DNA from: Lithospermum erythrorhizon
Taxonomy: Eukaryota > Streptophyta > Magnoliopsida > Boraginales > Boraginaceae
Length of the DNA: 64,000 nucleotides
Assembly (NCBI GenBank): GCA_019722365.1
Contig: JADFUC010000776.1
Coordinates: 434,001 to 498,000, forward strand
Direction: 5' to 3'
Below are positions 21,927-34,699 of the stretch, piece after piece (position 1 is the first letter of the stretch; each line of letters begins with the position of its first letter). The notes under the pieces are model-generated. The model was not told where the DNA came from. It saw only the letters and a program-made list of their open reading frames with translations, and did no database searches. A program made the translations under genes and the position numbers.

Positions 21927-23324
21927 TTATAAACCAAAGAGTATAGTGTATCAATTTAATTCAAGGATTAATAGTAGAAATAATGAGCAAAACTCGTAAA
22001 CAACACATACAACATGTTATAATATATCAATTGAGGCACATCCCGCGATCAATTGAGACATATTTCTCTCATAAGAAGTGAATCTTGTATTGAAGTGGTT
22101 AAAAGAAAAAATTCTAGTCCCTAATTAGTTGAGTCACATCCCGCGATTAACTCATCCGTGGTATCCCAAGACAAGGACCTCGAGAGACTGTTAGTGTGAC
22201 GGTTTCACACTTTAAATAAACTTCCTCTTAACTAAACTTTTAGTAATTTTCGAGTCTAATTGTTAGGGATGTCATCATTTTAGTTCAACCTTTTAGTAAT
22301 TTCGATATGGTACTTTCTAAACGAGCTAAGCATTCTTGTTAAGGTAATGGTTAATTTAATCACTATTGTAAGAGCAATTGACTTGCGATTTGCTCTTAGT
22401 TAGTAGTAAAGTTACAAATTTAGCTTATAACATATAGTGTATATGATGTTACATCTTGGTCCTTAAATAGATGGAACCATTAAATATTAATATGAAAACG
22501 TATAAAGCACATGACACTTTAAACGGAAACAATTAACGTCTCGATCTACCCATTTGGGGATTAAATTACGATGTACATACGGAGTAACAAATAATTCTCT
22601 AAATCTACAATATTAACTCGAAATGCGACCAAATCATTAACTTTATACTTCATCATCTCGGATAATTGGATCAAAATCAGAATTTTTATATAATAAGAGA
22701 GGCAGATTACTTTATATCTATTCATAAGGAAAAATATAAAAATTTAGGAGGAGCGAACAACATAATTTTTAAAAATAATTATAATTTTTACAAATAATTA
22801 ATAAAATTAAAATTTTCGAAAAATTAGGGAAAGCAACTTCCCATGTCCCCTAAGAGCATCTGTACAACAGTTCTCAAAGACTCTCCTATTGTGTATATAG
22901 GCCAAATAAATGCAAAATGTTGTATTTTTTTGTAAAATATCACATGCCTCATCCTGAAGTGGTACCATCCAAATTTGAGTTTAAATCTACACTTCCCCTA
23001 TACATGTACTTTTATTATTATTATTATTATAATTTCTATCTCTTCTTTTTGTACTTTTTAACCTTTTTTGCAACCCTTTTTTTGTTTTCTTAATAAATTA
23101 TAATTATATGAAACATGTACCTTTTTAATAGTGTATGGGTATAAAACCCAAGTAAATGGAATTTTGTATAAAGTTAAAAGTTACTCTTCCGTCCCTATTT
23201 AGTTTAGCCGTAAGAGGGTGCTTTGTGCTTTTTTAATTGATCGTTTCGTTTTTGATACGATAGTTTATATTGAACTTTGTTATAACGAACACGTGTTTAT
23301 TATAATGAACAACAATACGAGACT
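21927..23324. other. AT-rich spacer, nothing identified
   Basis: No coding region was recognised. Around 22025-22160 a short phrase (CACATCCCGCGAT(C/T)AA) occurs twice. Near 23184 a sequence CTTCCGTCCCTATTTAG resembles one end of a Stowaway-like MITE, but I found no matching second end. Confidence 0.5.
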
Positions 23325-23643
23325 AGGAATTAAGTAAAAGACTTGAAAGAAATACACATTTTTCGTGGTATCTCAGAAACAAGCGTTTGTTTGGGCTAAT
23401 CCTTGAGCCCGAGAGCCACCGGAAATTTCACTGTAACAAATGGAGAGCAAGTTACAAGATTTAAATGAAATAGTTTGAGGTAATCTTTCTTGAAGTCTTC
23501 TGAAGCCACAAGTTATTTGGTCCAAGAAAAACTAAGAAAGCTAAAGCCTACTTTTTATGGGACCAAGCTATTGAGAGCAACTAAAACTCACAAGTTTAGA
23601 TGGCAGGTTTTAAGCGTAAGCCCAGAATTGAGAGCATTTAACA
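23325..23643 (-). repeat. 3' LTR of the split copia element
   Basis: About 320 bp. It shares CAAGCGTTTGTTTGG, GAAATAGTT and TTTAAGCGTAAGCCCA with the right-hand copy. In element orientation it starts TGTTAAATG. Confidence 0.85.
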
Positions 23644-23659
23644 AAATCTCACGCCTTGA

Positions 23660-24290
23660 CTGATTAATACCGAATCTTGGAATAAGCAGGAAAAGCGGTT
23701 TTCCTCAGGACTAGCACCGGATGTACTTACGATTACCCGGTTATCGGATAATGAATAGATATTGCCAAGCGTACCACGATTAATACCCGGTCGCGAGTGC
23801 GAGGCCGTGGGCTGCACTCGGATGTTGCCACCACGGGCACTTGAAATTTCAGCCAGATATTTAGCAAGTTCGAGGCAATCTTGAAACTTGTTTTTGTGGA
23901 ACGGCCGTAAACATATCGGTTGGGTGATGGAGTACCTACTTTGTTTACCTTGATTCTCTTCTGCTCACCAGAAATGATATCTCACGTCGATGTGTTTGTC
24001 CTCCCAAGTGATGAACTTGATCACAGTCAAGCATATTTGCGCTCGAAGCTATCGCGATAGCTTGGTTATGATGTAATCCCAGTCGTGAGGCCTAATCCTC
24101 TGACGGATCCCTCTTTTTAGCATTTTTGTCAAAGCCATATACTCGATAATGAACAAACTTAATAACTCGTTCATCTTGATAGCCGTAATAGTATACTAGT
24201 TGCTTTCGGTGGATTAGTTCGAGGAGAAGCCAAAAAAATTTGAAGTTGAATAGTCCATCTGACCGGATCGGTAGTTGGTCGTACATTCGA
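23660..24290 (-). pseudogene. Copia RNase H remnant
   Basis: Minus-strand translation in shifting frames gives EYMALTK-like sequence near 24150, a LHHNQAIAIA segment near 24070, a QVHHLG segment, and TKHIDVRYHF-like sequence near 23990. All are conserved parts of copia RNase H and its C-terminal tail. At least two frameshifts are needed to connect them. It ends at the boundary with the nested insertion. Confidence 0.75.
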
Positions 24291-24294
24291 TATT

Positions 24295-27200
24295 TAAATT
24301 TTAAAATTTTAATCGGATGGTAATGACGTATTATTTGAATTGGTAATATAATTTGAGGGTAGAAATGTTAATGTTTGGAAGTTAGTCGTGGGGAGATAAG
24401 TTAAAGCGAGGAAACTATCGATTGAATTAAAGCGATCGGGTTTCACCATATATAAAAGCTAATGGGCCAACCCGTTTAGCCCATAAACTCCAACAAGGCC
24501 CAAAAAACGCTCGAGCCGTTTCTCGGCGCTTCCTCCCAGGAGAAAGCGGCCCGAAGCGTCTCACTCCTCTCCCTTTATTTGATTTCTCCTCGTCTTGCCG
24601 AGCTTTGGACCTCAAAAATTTTTTTGGAGAGCTTCCCTCATAGTCTCTACGTTTCAAAGGTAAAAATTAAAAGATCTTGTTGAATATTATTTTGAGAGAT
24701 CGCCCGAGTTGACTTACGACTTTTTGTATTTGAATTTTTATTGCTCAATCGATTCTTGGGTTCTAACGCAATTTAAGATTCTTGAGTTGAAATTAAAGTG
24801 TTGATGTAGCGGAATTTGGACGTTTTCAGGAGCCGTTGACTTTTTAAATTTGGATTGAAACCGGTTTTTATGAGATATTATTAGGAATATAATTGTGTTT
24901 AGGCTTGAATTATAATATAAGGTTGATAATATTAGAGTTTTTTGGGGTAGAAGTGTTGTGATAATTGAGTTGACTTTGGGTTGACTTTTTCTAAAATGTT
25001 GATGAGGAGTATAAATATGTTGTGTTAGACACTTTTACATTTGTGATTGTTTGAGGTGAAATTATGAATTATAAGTTGTTGGAAGAGCATTGTATGTTGA
25101 AATTAGTTTTATAAGATTTGAGTAATGGCAGGCTTTAGGATTTGAGGTTGTTAGAAATGAAGTTTGATTAGTTGGAGAAAGTTGATATATTGGGTTGGTG
25201 AAGTGGTTGAAATGTTAGTATTTTAGTTAAGGTGTTGACCGATTATGGAACTTACTCGAGAATAGTTGAAGTCGTCATTTATTAGTTTTTCGAGAACATA
25301 AGTAGCAATACATACTTAAGTAGTTAATTTGTAACTAAATGGGTTGAAAAGTCGGAAATTTAATTAAGAGAGATAAGGGTTAAAATTTTTACTTGTTAGT
25401 AATTGTCATTTAGAATTATTTGATTAGGCAGCGGAGCGTGGGGCACTTGGATCGATTAGGCGGGGCGTTTCACTTGTACTAACCAAGGTGAGTACTTATC
25501 TCGCGGGTGCTACTTACACATACTTGCTTTAAATTGTGTATACCCCATGACATTGTAGGCCCTTGATTCACGTGAGGCCAGTATACATGACATTTGCTTG
25601 TGATTATGTAAAGAATAGTATACGTGTAATTGTTGAATCTTATGTATTGATTCGTTTTGTGTGAGCGTGTATGATTATGCGATTGTATTTTACGTAGGCG
25701 TTGGTGCCGAGAGGTAAGTACTAGCTTAAACTCCGCGACTTATGTTCTTTGTGTTATGTACTTGTCGGCATTTACGATTTACGTGGCACTTATAAGCCTT
25801 TATTGTTATGTATTTCTGTGGCCTTGTCGGCACTTTTTTGGTATTCGTAGCCTTATGCAGTTGTGATTCAATTGATTTGTAGAGATGTTTTAAATTGTGT
25901 GCTTGGATATTGTTTGGGAGTAAGTGAGGTGGTGCCGAGAGAGGATGTTAGTTAGATTATGCGTGAGCTTTGAGGTAACTTGAGTAATCAAGATTTGACC
26001 TACAGTTGGGATTACCAGGGATTAGGTGACTCTCCTTCCTTGCAGGATATGTGACACTATTGGCCTTATACTTAGTGTATAAGTGCGGTGTGCCTTATAC
26101 TTAGTGTATAAGTGCGGTGTGCCTTATACTGAGTGTATAAGTGCGGTGTGCCTTATACTGTGTGTATAAGTGCGGTTTTGCCTTATACTTAGTGTATAAG
26201 TGCGGTGTGCCTTATACTTAATATATAAGAGATGCTGGTTTGCATATACTTTGTGTATAGAGTCTTGGGTTTGGCATATGCTTGATTATAAGTCTTGATT
26301 GTGATTATCGATTAGTCCGTTCCACCTTAAGTAGGCCAGTTGAGCATATGCGGCGTTAGAGGTTAGTATAGTTATGGAGATGTAGATAGATGGGTTGATG
26401 ACTAGGTTATAGTCGTTGTTGAGTCTCTGTGATTTTATTCTGGGTGATGGTGTGCCTTATTGAGACTTTGTATTAATTCTTGACATGTTGTTTAAATTTT
26501 CTATTTTGTTGTATGATCTGTTTTATGACTTATTTATTGGCTATGGATATGGTGCTGATTATACTAGATGTTGCCTTGAAATTTTAGCCGAATTAGGTTT
26601 CGATTAGTATTATTAATATTATCGAGATTTTCTTGTAAGGTCTTTAAGTTGGTATTGTCGTTATACATCCTTTAAGGTTAAGTTGAATTTAAGTTAATAG
26701 TTGAGATCACTTTTTGAATGAGGGCGTGGAGTATTAAAAGTAGAAAGCGGCGTCTAGGCTAATCTAGAGATGATGTTGATGATATTTTTTATATATAGTG
26801 GGGAAAGTTGGATTCAAGCGTGTTAGTATATAGGTTGTGACCTAACGCTGACGTTGATACCGTTCGCGATTGAATAAGTTCGTAGATTTCCGTACTTAAG
26901 TTATCTTGATTTAAGATATATGTTGCTCGATTGTATTAAGATAATGATACGATTTGGAGGTTCTTATATAATAAACATTTAGATGTCATAGGGAATTAAA
27001 TGGCGATAATTTGGGGGTAGCGCTTTAAAGGTGAACGCTAAAAATAAGTGGTTAAGTTGTGTATGCTTGAGTTATGAGATGTTGAGCTATATGTTTGAGT
27101 TGTTGTATGTTTAGGTGGTATATTATCGGAAATTAACTATACTTAAGGGAAGATAGAGAAATGAGAGATCTCTGTGATTAAAGATTATGCTGTGAGTAAG

Positions 27201-27790
27201 TTGTTGACATTGATATGGATTTATCGTGATAATCGGAAAGCCATTGAGAAAGATTTATCTTGTCGGGAGGGAGTATATAAAATATAACTATTAGGGGTGG
27301 ATAGTGGATTAAATAGGTAAGAGATTCTTGATTATCCTTGAGTGCTTATGAGTGGTAGGTTAACTTTTGTGATACTGTTTTTCACTCGACTTTTTAGCTC
27401 CACTTTCTATGGGCGGGCATTTTTATCGCAGGTTATTCTTGAATGGCCAGAGATGAATTGGCGGTAGGCTGCGTACCGCGGAGGGTGGCGTGGTGGCTTG
27501 AGAGACCTCGAGCGTGTACTTTTTATCTTCTTTGGAGTTTTTGTTGTACTTAATAATTGTTGTTGTCGGGGGTTGTAAAATCCGTTTGTTTGATGTTGTA
27601 TTTTATATTATTCTTTTTCGATTTGTGGTAGTGTTGGTTAGTTACTTTAGATGGGCTGAGAGAGGTTAGCATTATTTTTATAAATCCGCGTTAAATTAAA
27701 GATAAATTTGTTTTTGTTATCCGTCGTTGGTGACTACGATTATTCGGGTTGATGGCCGTTGACCTCGGGGCCCGCTTTGGTAGTCGTTGA
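24295..27790 (+). repeat. Long LTR-like sequence
   Basis: Left end approximate. Contains CACCATATATAAAAGC at about 24446-24461, a TATA box followed by a GC-richer leader-like stretch, then a long region ending just before the primer-binding site. Part of it (25470-26300) recurs inside the CACTA element at 18440-19400. Confidence 0.55.
26063..26229. repeat. 29-bp tandem repeat with hairpin-forming units
   Basis: Five to six copies of GCCTTATACTTAGTGTATAAGTGCGGTGT lie in tandem. Within each unit CTTATAC and GTATAAG are exact inverse complements separated by 5 nt, so every unit can fold into a small hairpin. Single-base differences in the loop (TTAGT, TGAGT, TGTGT) mark individual copies. Confidence 0.95.
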
Positions 27791-27794
27791 ATTT

Positions 27795-27810
27795 TGGTAT
27801 CGAGCCTAGG
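27795..27810 (+). other. Probable primer-binding site of the long-LTR element
   Basis: TGGTATCGAGCCTAGG resembles the tRNA-Met primer-binding motif TGGTATCAGAGC with one base missing. It is followed by leader-like sequence. No open frame follows. Confidence 0.55.
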
Positions 27811-29305
27811 TTTGTGTTTTCTGGTGTCTTGTGTGTGGTTATATGCACAGGTTTTAGGGTTGTAAAGTGTGTGTTGTTGTGTGAATTAGTTCTGGATTTG
27901 AGTCCGTTTCTTGTCGAAGATCCGTTATTTGAGGACGCCCGCTAGAAGATTTAAATCGACTCGACTTGCAGAGGGGTCTTCTGAGACTACTTTTGAATTT
28001 TGTGTTCTTGTGGTGTTAATTGATTGAGATGTATTATACTATGAGATGTGGCCGGTGTATGTTAATATGACGTAAATGATATATGTATATATTGAGATGG
28101 AGTAGCGGGTATAATATATGGAGATCGTGCGATGGTTGTGCCATATATATATATGAGGGGTTATATTGAAACAATACATGTTATTGTTTAGAATATGATG
28201 TATGATAGCCTTCCGGAAATATTAGCAGGGGAATATTTGGGGAATTATATAGATATTGAGAGGGTGTCTTAATGAAGTTGATGTGGTGGTAGAGTGATAA
28301 TGAGACTCTATAGCGGGAGGTAATTAAGGATGAATTGTGATAAAATAACATACGATATATAAATTGGAATTGAAAAGAATATCGATGGGTTTATAAGTAA
28401 GATTCTTGCAGTTAAATAAGATGTGTGATTTATAAGAAAATGTAAACGTAAGTTTGATCGAGGAAATGGTAAGTAAGTTAGGGTGGATACAAATTGAAAT
28501 TTGAATAAGAAAGAAAAAGAGTTTGAATTCATTACGGTAATAATGTTTAAATAAGAGTTGGTGGTTGAGTGGAGTTTATCTTTTGTGATAGTAATGATTA
28601 TTCTTGAGGATGTAAGCTCTGGGTTGAAACCTTTGGAGATGAGATGTGGATGAATATGTTTGAGAATTTACGGGAGAGACAGATTTATATCGGGAAGTTA
28701 TTAAAAGGGATTCCCTAGTGTGGAATTTGAAGTTGTTGATAAGTTGGTGCAATTGGGTGAACTTAAGGGTATTAAAAGGTTAGTTGAGGAGAGTGCTGTT
28801 ATGGGATTAGCATTTGATGCGTGGTGTAAAGATGTGATCTTTAAAACATTAAGAATTTGTCTTGTATACTTGGAGTAATTGGGGATAAAATAATATAGCG
28901 TGAAAATAATAAATAATCTGCTGGCGTTATGCATTTGTGGAGTATGGACGTGAGAGTATAGGGAAGGAGTAAGTCAGCGTTGTAATAAGATGAAAATGGA
29001 AGCTTAATCTCGGTGAAGGATAAAGAGAGTGAGATTGGGTGAGTAAAATTTAACTTTGAAAAGATTAGCCAAAAGGATTGATCGGGCGATTCGAGAATGG
29101 AAGTCATAAGTAATAAGTCATTTAGAGGGATTGGAATATGTTTGTATATCTAGAATATTTTGGAGGAAAAGTGTTAGTGGGAATTTGAGTTAGCGAAGTA
29201 CTAATAAGTAAATTCAAGACTTAAACCAGAAGATCGCAAAATTAATGTGCATGGTGGAATAATTAGGCGATGAGTTGATAATGTATCTAGTAATTAGGGG
29301 AGACT
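27811..29305 (+). other. Remainder of the nested insertion, no protein recognised
   Basis: Moderately AT-rich, purine-biased on the plus strand. Short open stretches on the minus strand are AT-driven and carry no recognisable domain. It is presumably leader or decayed internal sequence of the long-LTR element. Confidence 0.4.
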
Positions 29306-29306
29306 T

Positions 29307-32300
29307 GACAAGATCGCGAATCCTTGAACCATAACATACATCAAACTTCAGCTGCTTATAGGGAACACGAGGACATGTATTCGACTTTTTTTTGACGACT
29401 TAGTACAAATGCCACCGATAAATGTGCATTGAAGCACTAGGAGTATCATTTGATAGGCTTTGCGAAGCCATATACCAAATCTTGATAGAATCTTCTCAAT
29501 GTAGCCTTTGCAGCGACAAGAAAAGCTTCCTCCGACTTCTATCTGCAGATCTCCGTTCCAAATTTTCTTGACGCTGCGTCCTTCATATCAAACTTTTGCA
29601 GCAGTGGTCACTTCCAGCCAAGATATGGAAGCTTGTTGATTGCGGCTAACAACATATCATCTACATACAATACCAAGTAAATGAATGATCGTCTTTGAAG
29701 CATTTGTAGTATACACAACTATCATATGGACTCACTCGAATACCCGATCACCGAGCATGTAGCTATCAAACTTCTTGTACACATTGCCTCGAGACTACTT
29801 CAAACCATACAAAGATTTCTTCAACCTTCAAAGCGTAGTCTTCCTTTTTAGGGATTCTTGAAACATCATTTAGCTCATATAAATCTCTTAACTTCTAACA
29901 CTCCATGGCAAAGCGTGCTTGGCATCTAGTTGCTCAGCTCAATCGATGTGCAAGCGCACGATGGAAGTATGTCGACTACAGAGGTAGAGAATATCTCATT
30001 ATGATCACTCCCTCTCTTTGACTAAAACCTCTGGCAATAACTTTCGAGGCCTTATACTTGATCCCCACAAAATTTGAAAGTGACAACCGCTACTTTTTCT
30101 TGAACAACCACTTTGCAAATGACAACCTTTCTTCCTCTGGTTTTCTAGCCAACTCCCAATGCGATTCTTTTAAGGTGACTCCATAAATCTCCGTAGCGTG
30201 AGCCATTGGGCAGGACGCTACGTCACCGTGGCTTGACTTTGCTTTATAAAGAAGGCGGCACCATCGAGGATCAACTTCCTCTGCTGACACATGAAAGGCC
30301 AACGTATCCTCATATTTATGCCTGTTAGGGAAGTGCTCCATAGTTGCTCTTCTAGAGCGATTTAGAGGCCAAACTCGTGTTACCGAGGGTGGAATGAAAA
30401 GCGATGTACGCCTGCAGATAGCAGTGAACGTCGATCTCCGTCGCAACTAACCCGGTCTTACGCGCTACACCTTACCAGCGCCATCTTGAAATCATACACT
30501 AATCGAGAGTCTTCAAAATTGGGTTAAACTTGTAAGAAATTTTCATCAAATACAACATTCGCCCTTTCGAATAAGCCTCACTTGGATAGTGACAAAACTC
30601 CCATAATAGCCTTTTACACACCGTCACACGTAGCCCTCTAGTACTCCGCCCACTTAAGCTCTCGGCTCAATTTTCCAGCCGTTCATGATGGTAAGCTGTC
30701 GACCAAAAGCTCCTCGAAGCAGGCAATCGGCCGATTTCCGGACCGTAGTTCATAAGGGGTTTCAAATTTATGCGTAATGCGGACCTCGGTGTCGAGATAA
30801 CATGTTGTACTAGCTGCCTGTTAAAACTTTCTTTTCTAGTCCGGCGTTAAAGAGAGCATGCATCCAAGCTACTCCGAGTGTAGGAGGTGCATGCAGCTAC
30901 GTAACACCATTACCAACTTTGGGGTGTGTATGCAACATACTTATGATGTACAGTAATTCATTCTTGCAAAACTCATCGAACTTCAGATGAGCAAAATTCC
31001 AAACCATTGCTTCGATTCTCGGCCTCTTGATCTTAACTGTATGATTTTCACCAAAATTTTCCATTGTTTGAATTGCTTGAAAGCATCACCACTTACGCTT
31101 CATTATGAACACCCCAAGTCATTATTGAGTAATCATAAATCAATGATAGAAAGTATGCAGAGCCCCAAAGAAAGAATCAACAAGAGAGAATGACTTGTGA
31201 TGAATTGGATATAATCAAATGTGCCCACTTGGTCTATGAGTTGCCTTAGAGACTTTAGCCGATGTAACTTTTAAATCTGTGATACTCGCGAGACTTCAAG
31301 AGATCCTTAACTCCATTGCCCACAGAGGATTATCCGCTTGACTAGAATTTGCATCCCTGCCGACCGTATACCCCGAAGCACTTATATGCCATAACTTGAG
31401 GTCATGTGTCTTCTTTTTTGTCAACCTCGGAGGGAAGCAGCTTCTGTTCAGAATCTCTAAGCATGGCACCTTGCAAAAATACAAAGTACCCGGCTTAACA
31501 CCTTTCATAATCACTTTTAAACAGATTTGTAGGCAGAGGCAAGACTCCACATTACTTTGAAGCTAAATTCGCTTCTTGTAGAAGAGATATAAGATTCTTG
31601 CGTCATATATGGCGCGTGTCTCGCGTCATTCAAAGTACAAAACTTCCCATCATGAGTCCTAAGCTTGATTGAACCAATCCCAACCACCTTACAATTAGAA
31701 CTATTGACCATGGAAATATTTCCACAAATCCTTACAATTGCATAGGTAAAGAACCGTTTCTCTCCTCGGGCATATATGATGAAGCCCCAATTCACTTGGC
31801 ATGGTCTAATATTGTGTCCGCCGGCAACTAATGCAATATCCTCGTCGGAATTTAAACCATCGCCAACCTTGATGGCAGTCTAGATGCATTACCAAATTGA
31901 CTTTACTTTCTTCTTGGGACAATCGGCTCTTCGGTGACACTTACTCGCTTCTGATGAATTCATGCTTATCTACCAGTTTGAACTCTTTTGAATGGTTTCT
32001 TGGAGAAAATTTTTTTTCTTCCCAGTTTACTATAACTCACGATTGTGGCTATAAAGGCCCAGCAAACTTGATTATCTGAGGCCCAGGACAGCCACTTCTG
32101 AGAGTATGTAGTATTTCTGCATTGTAGAGACCGACCTAACCTCCTCAAAAATTCTCATAGGATGGAGGTAATGAGGCTAATAATATCAATGCGGTCATCA
32201 TCAATTTTAATCTCGATATGACACAAATCTAATAATATTGAAATTTAATCGATCTAGATGATCTTTGAGGAGATGTACCTTCACTGCGTTCGAAGGCCAA

Positions 32301-32690
32301 ATAATTGTTGTGAAGCCCGATTTGTTGGTTAAGCTCTTAGTCATGTAAAGACTTTTTTTTAGCTTACGCCTGATCAGCCGATTGTGTCTTGTTGAAGCGC
32401 GGCGATGATAAATTATAAAATTGACCAACATCGGCGTTAGATATTGTGCATTCTCCTCGAGATGCCATGATACCGAGTTGAGGAGTTGGCTTGTTAGAAA
32501 CACTTTGAGGTAATAAAGCACACATACCGTTTAGCAATCACACTAACCTTGATTTGCTCACAAGATTGAAAACTGATACTTTCGCATGAAGCTTACCAGC
32601 GCCCAGCTTTACCGCCCGTCTAGTCGATGATAGCCTGCGATCACAGGTTTGTTATAGCGAGCTTGGCGTGTTTGGCCCTGTGAGCAGCGA
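29307..32690 (-). pseudogene. Copia gag-pol remnant (RT, integrase, protease, gag)
   Basis: Minus strand, from the 5' end: a UBN2 gag segment near 32260 (KDHLDRLNFNIIRF); a protease/pre-integrase region at 31795-31517 with GNISMVNSSNCKVVGIGSIK and DGKFCTLNDARHAPYM; a KKKTHDLKLWH segment near 31400; integrase pieces to about 30480; the RT start EEVDP..KSSHGD..LARKPEEERL near 30100-30290; the KKSLYGLK-like region near 29810; and an intact YVDDMLL at about 29656-29667, complement strand. Frameshifts and stops interrupt it. The RT ends where the nested insertion begins, in the segment that normally reads (S)LMYAMV. Confidence 0.85.
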
Positions 32691-32700
32691 TGGGAGCTTA

Positions 32701-32994
32701 TGAATTAAGTAAAGACTTGAAAGAAATACAAAAGATTTTTTTACGTGGTATCCCAAACAAGCGTTTGTTTGGAATTTGTCATGAGATGATATAAAATTCC
32801 ATTTATAGCAGATGGAGAGGAGCGATTACAGAGATTTAATTGAAATAGTTGAGGGAGGTAATCTTCTTAAGAGTAACTACAAGCGCTGAAAACAAGCTAA
32901 AATCGCTTTTATAGGACCAACTATTGAAAGCTAAGCTCACCAAGGATTTATATGTGAGGCTTTAAGCGTAAGCCCAAATGTAAGGCATTTAACG
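32701..32994 (-). repeat. 5' LTR of the split copia element
   Basis: About 294 bp, a diverged copy of 23325-23643. The adjacent internal sequence (GGGAGCTTA) looks like a damaged primer-binding-site complement. Confidence 0.82.
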
Positions 32995-34690
32995 TAACTT
33001 TAAAGTTATTGCGTCGTTGGTTTATCTCTCTTATTCTTTAGCATCGTTGATTTATAAATTTCTCTCTCGCTTAAAAATAGTAAAATTAATTATACTCTTA
33101 ATAAAATACTTTAAGATTATATGATCGAATAAATAGAAGGTGAATGAAAATAATTATTAAATTTCCATAAAATGATATAAAAGTTGAATTTAAAAGAAAA
33201 TTTTATAAAATAAGCTGGTGCGGATCATTTCTAATTTACGACTTGTGTGGCCGGTCCATACTCCATACAGTAGAATTCAATAGATGGTAATTTCACACCT
33301 ACACTTTTACTGTTTGAAGTGTGCTTATAGCAACCATTATGTCGGGCACTGGAGCTAAACACTATAGTTGTATGTAGAAATGGGCCACAACTTTTACTGT
33401 ATGAAGTGTACTTGTAACAGTCATGAGAATCATGTCATTAAACACTATAGTTGTACGTAGAAATGGGCACAAATTACTCCTACCGACGTACGGACACAAC
33501 AGGTGGCATCTGCAAAAGGCACAGATTTTGCCATATTTGTAACAAAAGTTATTGTCACAATTGGTCATTTATTATTTATCTGATCTAATCCGAGAGTTTG
33601 GTTGACAATTGATTTGACACCAACAAGCAAACTCAACTTTTTCCCATGTGTGTGTGTTTGTTAAATACTCCAAATGTATTACTTTATCTTACATTTGATT
33701 TAGAAATAAAAAATATTTTGTCCGATTTCATTTACTTGTATTTTATGCTCCCTGACTTGGTCCAAATTTATAAAATAACATTTCATTTTTTCATGTCTAG
33801 ATTTATAAGATTAATTTCTAAATATGTATATATTTTATTTATTATATCCTTAATAAATAATGAAAAGATATGGAGCATTAAATAGTAGATCATAATTTCA
33901 AATAAAAATGAACCTTGATTTTCTTAAAGGATAATGGGAGCACAAGCGCAATGTTTTTGTACATTGAATACTAAAGGAATTCTATTACTGACCTTGAAGA
34001 GCATAATAGTAATTGATTCTTGAATATTTTACATAGCTTGGAGTTCTTATATGCTTGACATATCGCATATTAGTCATGAAATATAAGCTTAATAATATTT
34101 GCTTCTTAAGCTATAATGCATCATGAAGCTTGAGGTAAATAAAATCTATGATAGATTAAATTCTATAATAGAGCGTAATACTTATTAATGATGACTCTAC
34201 ATTAGATGTAAGATTCATGATAAGGGCATTCGTGATTAATTAAGTTGAAAATGCAGTAGTAATATGATTCATGGCGTATGCCGTATTCGGGATCATGTAT
34301 TGTACATGAGCCCATGACTGGCACAATTCCATAAGAAAGGAATTGTGGGATTTTTTCTAAAGGAGCAAATGACCCAAATGCGGATTGAATGGGTTAGTAA
34401 CTTCAGAGAATAAAGAGTAACTATAAATTTACATGAAAATGAATCGATTGTTCCTCTTAGTAGGCCCAGATGAGACAAATTATCATGGAGCCAGGTTGTC
34501 TCCGTGTGGAACACTACTAGCCAAGTAATTCATTAATGGTGAGTTTGGTATACTTTCAGTAAAACTGAAACAGCTTGATATTAACTTGACAGTCAATTTG
34601 AATTATTTAAGTAATGTTATTAAAGAATATGCATTTAAACTTAAGATAGATGTGTTTTTTTTAAAACACTTTAATTTGTGTTGTAAACAT
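32995..34690. other. AT-rich spacer with one tandem duplication
   Basis: No gene recognised. Contains the duplication at 33303-33472. It also has a possible MITE-like segment around 33745-33940 that begins GCTCCCTGACTTGGTCC and ends GGATAATGGGAGCA; the inverted match is limited to about 7 bp, so I do not call it. Confidence 0.45.
33303..33472. repeat. Tandem duplication, unit about 85 bp
   Basis: Two adjacent copies run from ACTTTTACTGT(T/A)TGAAGTGT through AAACACTATAGTTGTA(T/C)GTAGAAATGGGC. They differ by scattered substitutions and a short indel. Confidence 0.85.
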
Positions 34691-34699
34691 CCCGTTATA

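Larger units (their letters stand above)
24295..29305 (+). mobile_element. Nested insertion with a long gypsy-type LTR
   Basis: The block interrupts the copia RT/RNase H region. It contains a promoter-like TATA box (24449), a tandem array (26063-26229) and a tRNA-Met-type primer-binding site (about 27795). That reads as an unusually long LTR of roughly 3.5 kb followed by about 1.5 kb of internal or leader DNA on the plus strand. Long LTRs of 2-4 kb are known in some Ty3/gypsy lineages such as Tekay/Del. I see no gag-pol in the remainder and no second LTR, so it is truncated. The gypsy assignment rests on LTR character and the PBS, not on protein. Confidence 0.6.
23325..32994 (-). mobile_element. 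Ty1/copia retrotransposon (minus strand) split by a nested insertion
   Basis: Direct repeats at 23325-23643 and 32701-32994 start with GAATTAAGTAAA(A)GACTTGAAAG and end GCATTTAAC; they are the LTRs of one element. Read on the minus strand from the right, the order is gag (32200-32690), protease and pre-integrase (31300-31800), integrase (30450-31250) and RT (29307-30450). An unrelated 5-kb block follows, then RNase H (23660-24290) and the other LTR. The interrupted frame resumes in the expected protein context on each side, which supports true nesting. Coding pieces contain stops and shifts. No matching 5-bp target duplication is obvious at the outer ends. Confidence 0.85.

Noticed and set aside
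24427..24657. Basic 76-residue open stretch on the minus strand
   Set aside because: It lies antisense in the leader of an LTR-like region downstream of a TATA box and has no domain; best explained as chance openness in GC-richer DNA.
26063..26229. CRISPR-like array
   Set aside because: The units are directly contiguous with no unique spacers, and the sequence is plant retroelement DNA; it is a tandem repeat.
30090..30446. 118-residue minus-strand open frame as an independent gene
   Set aside because: Its C-terminal half matches the start of copia reverse transcriptase, and it sits in the right place within the split copia element.
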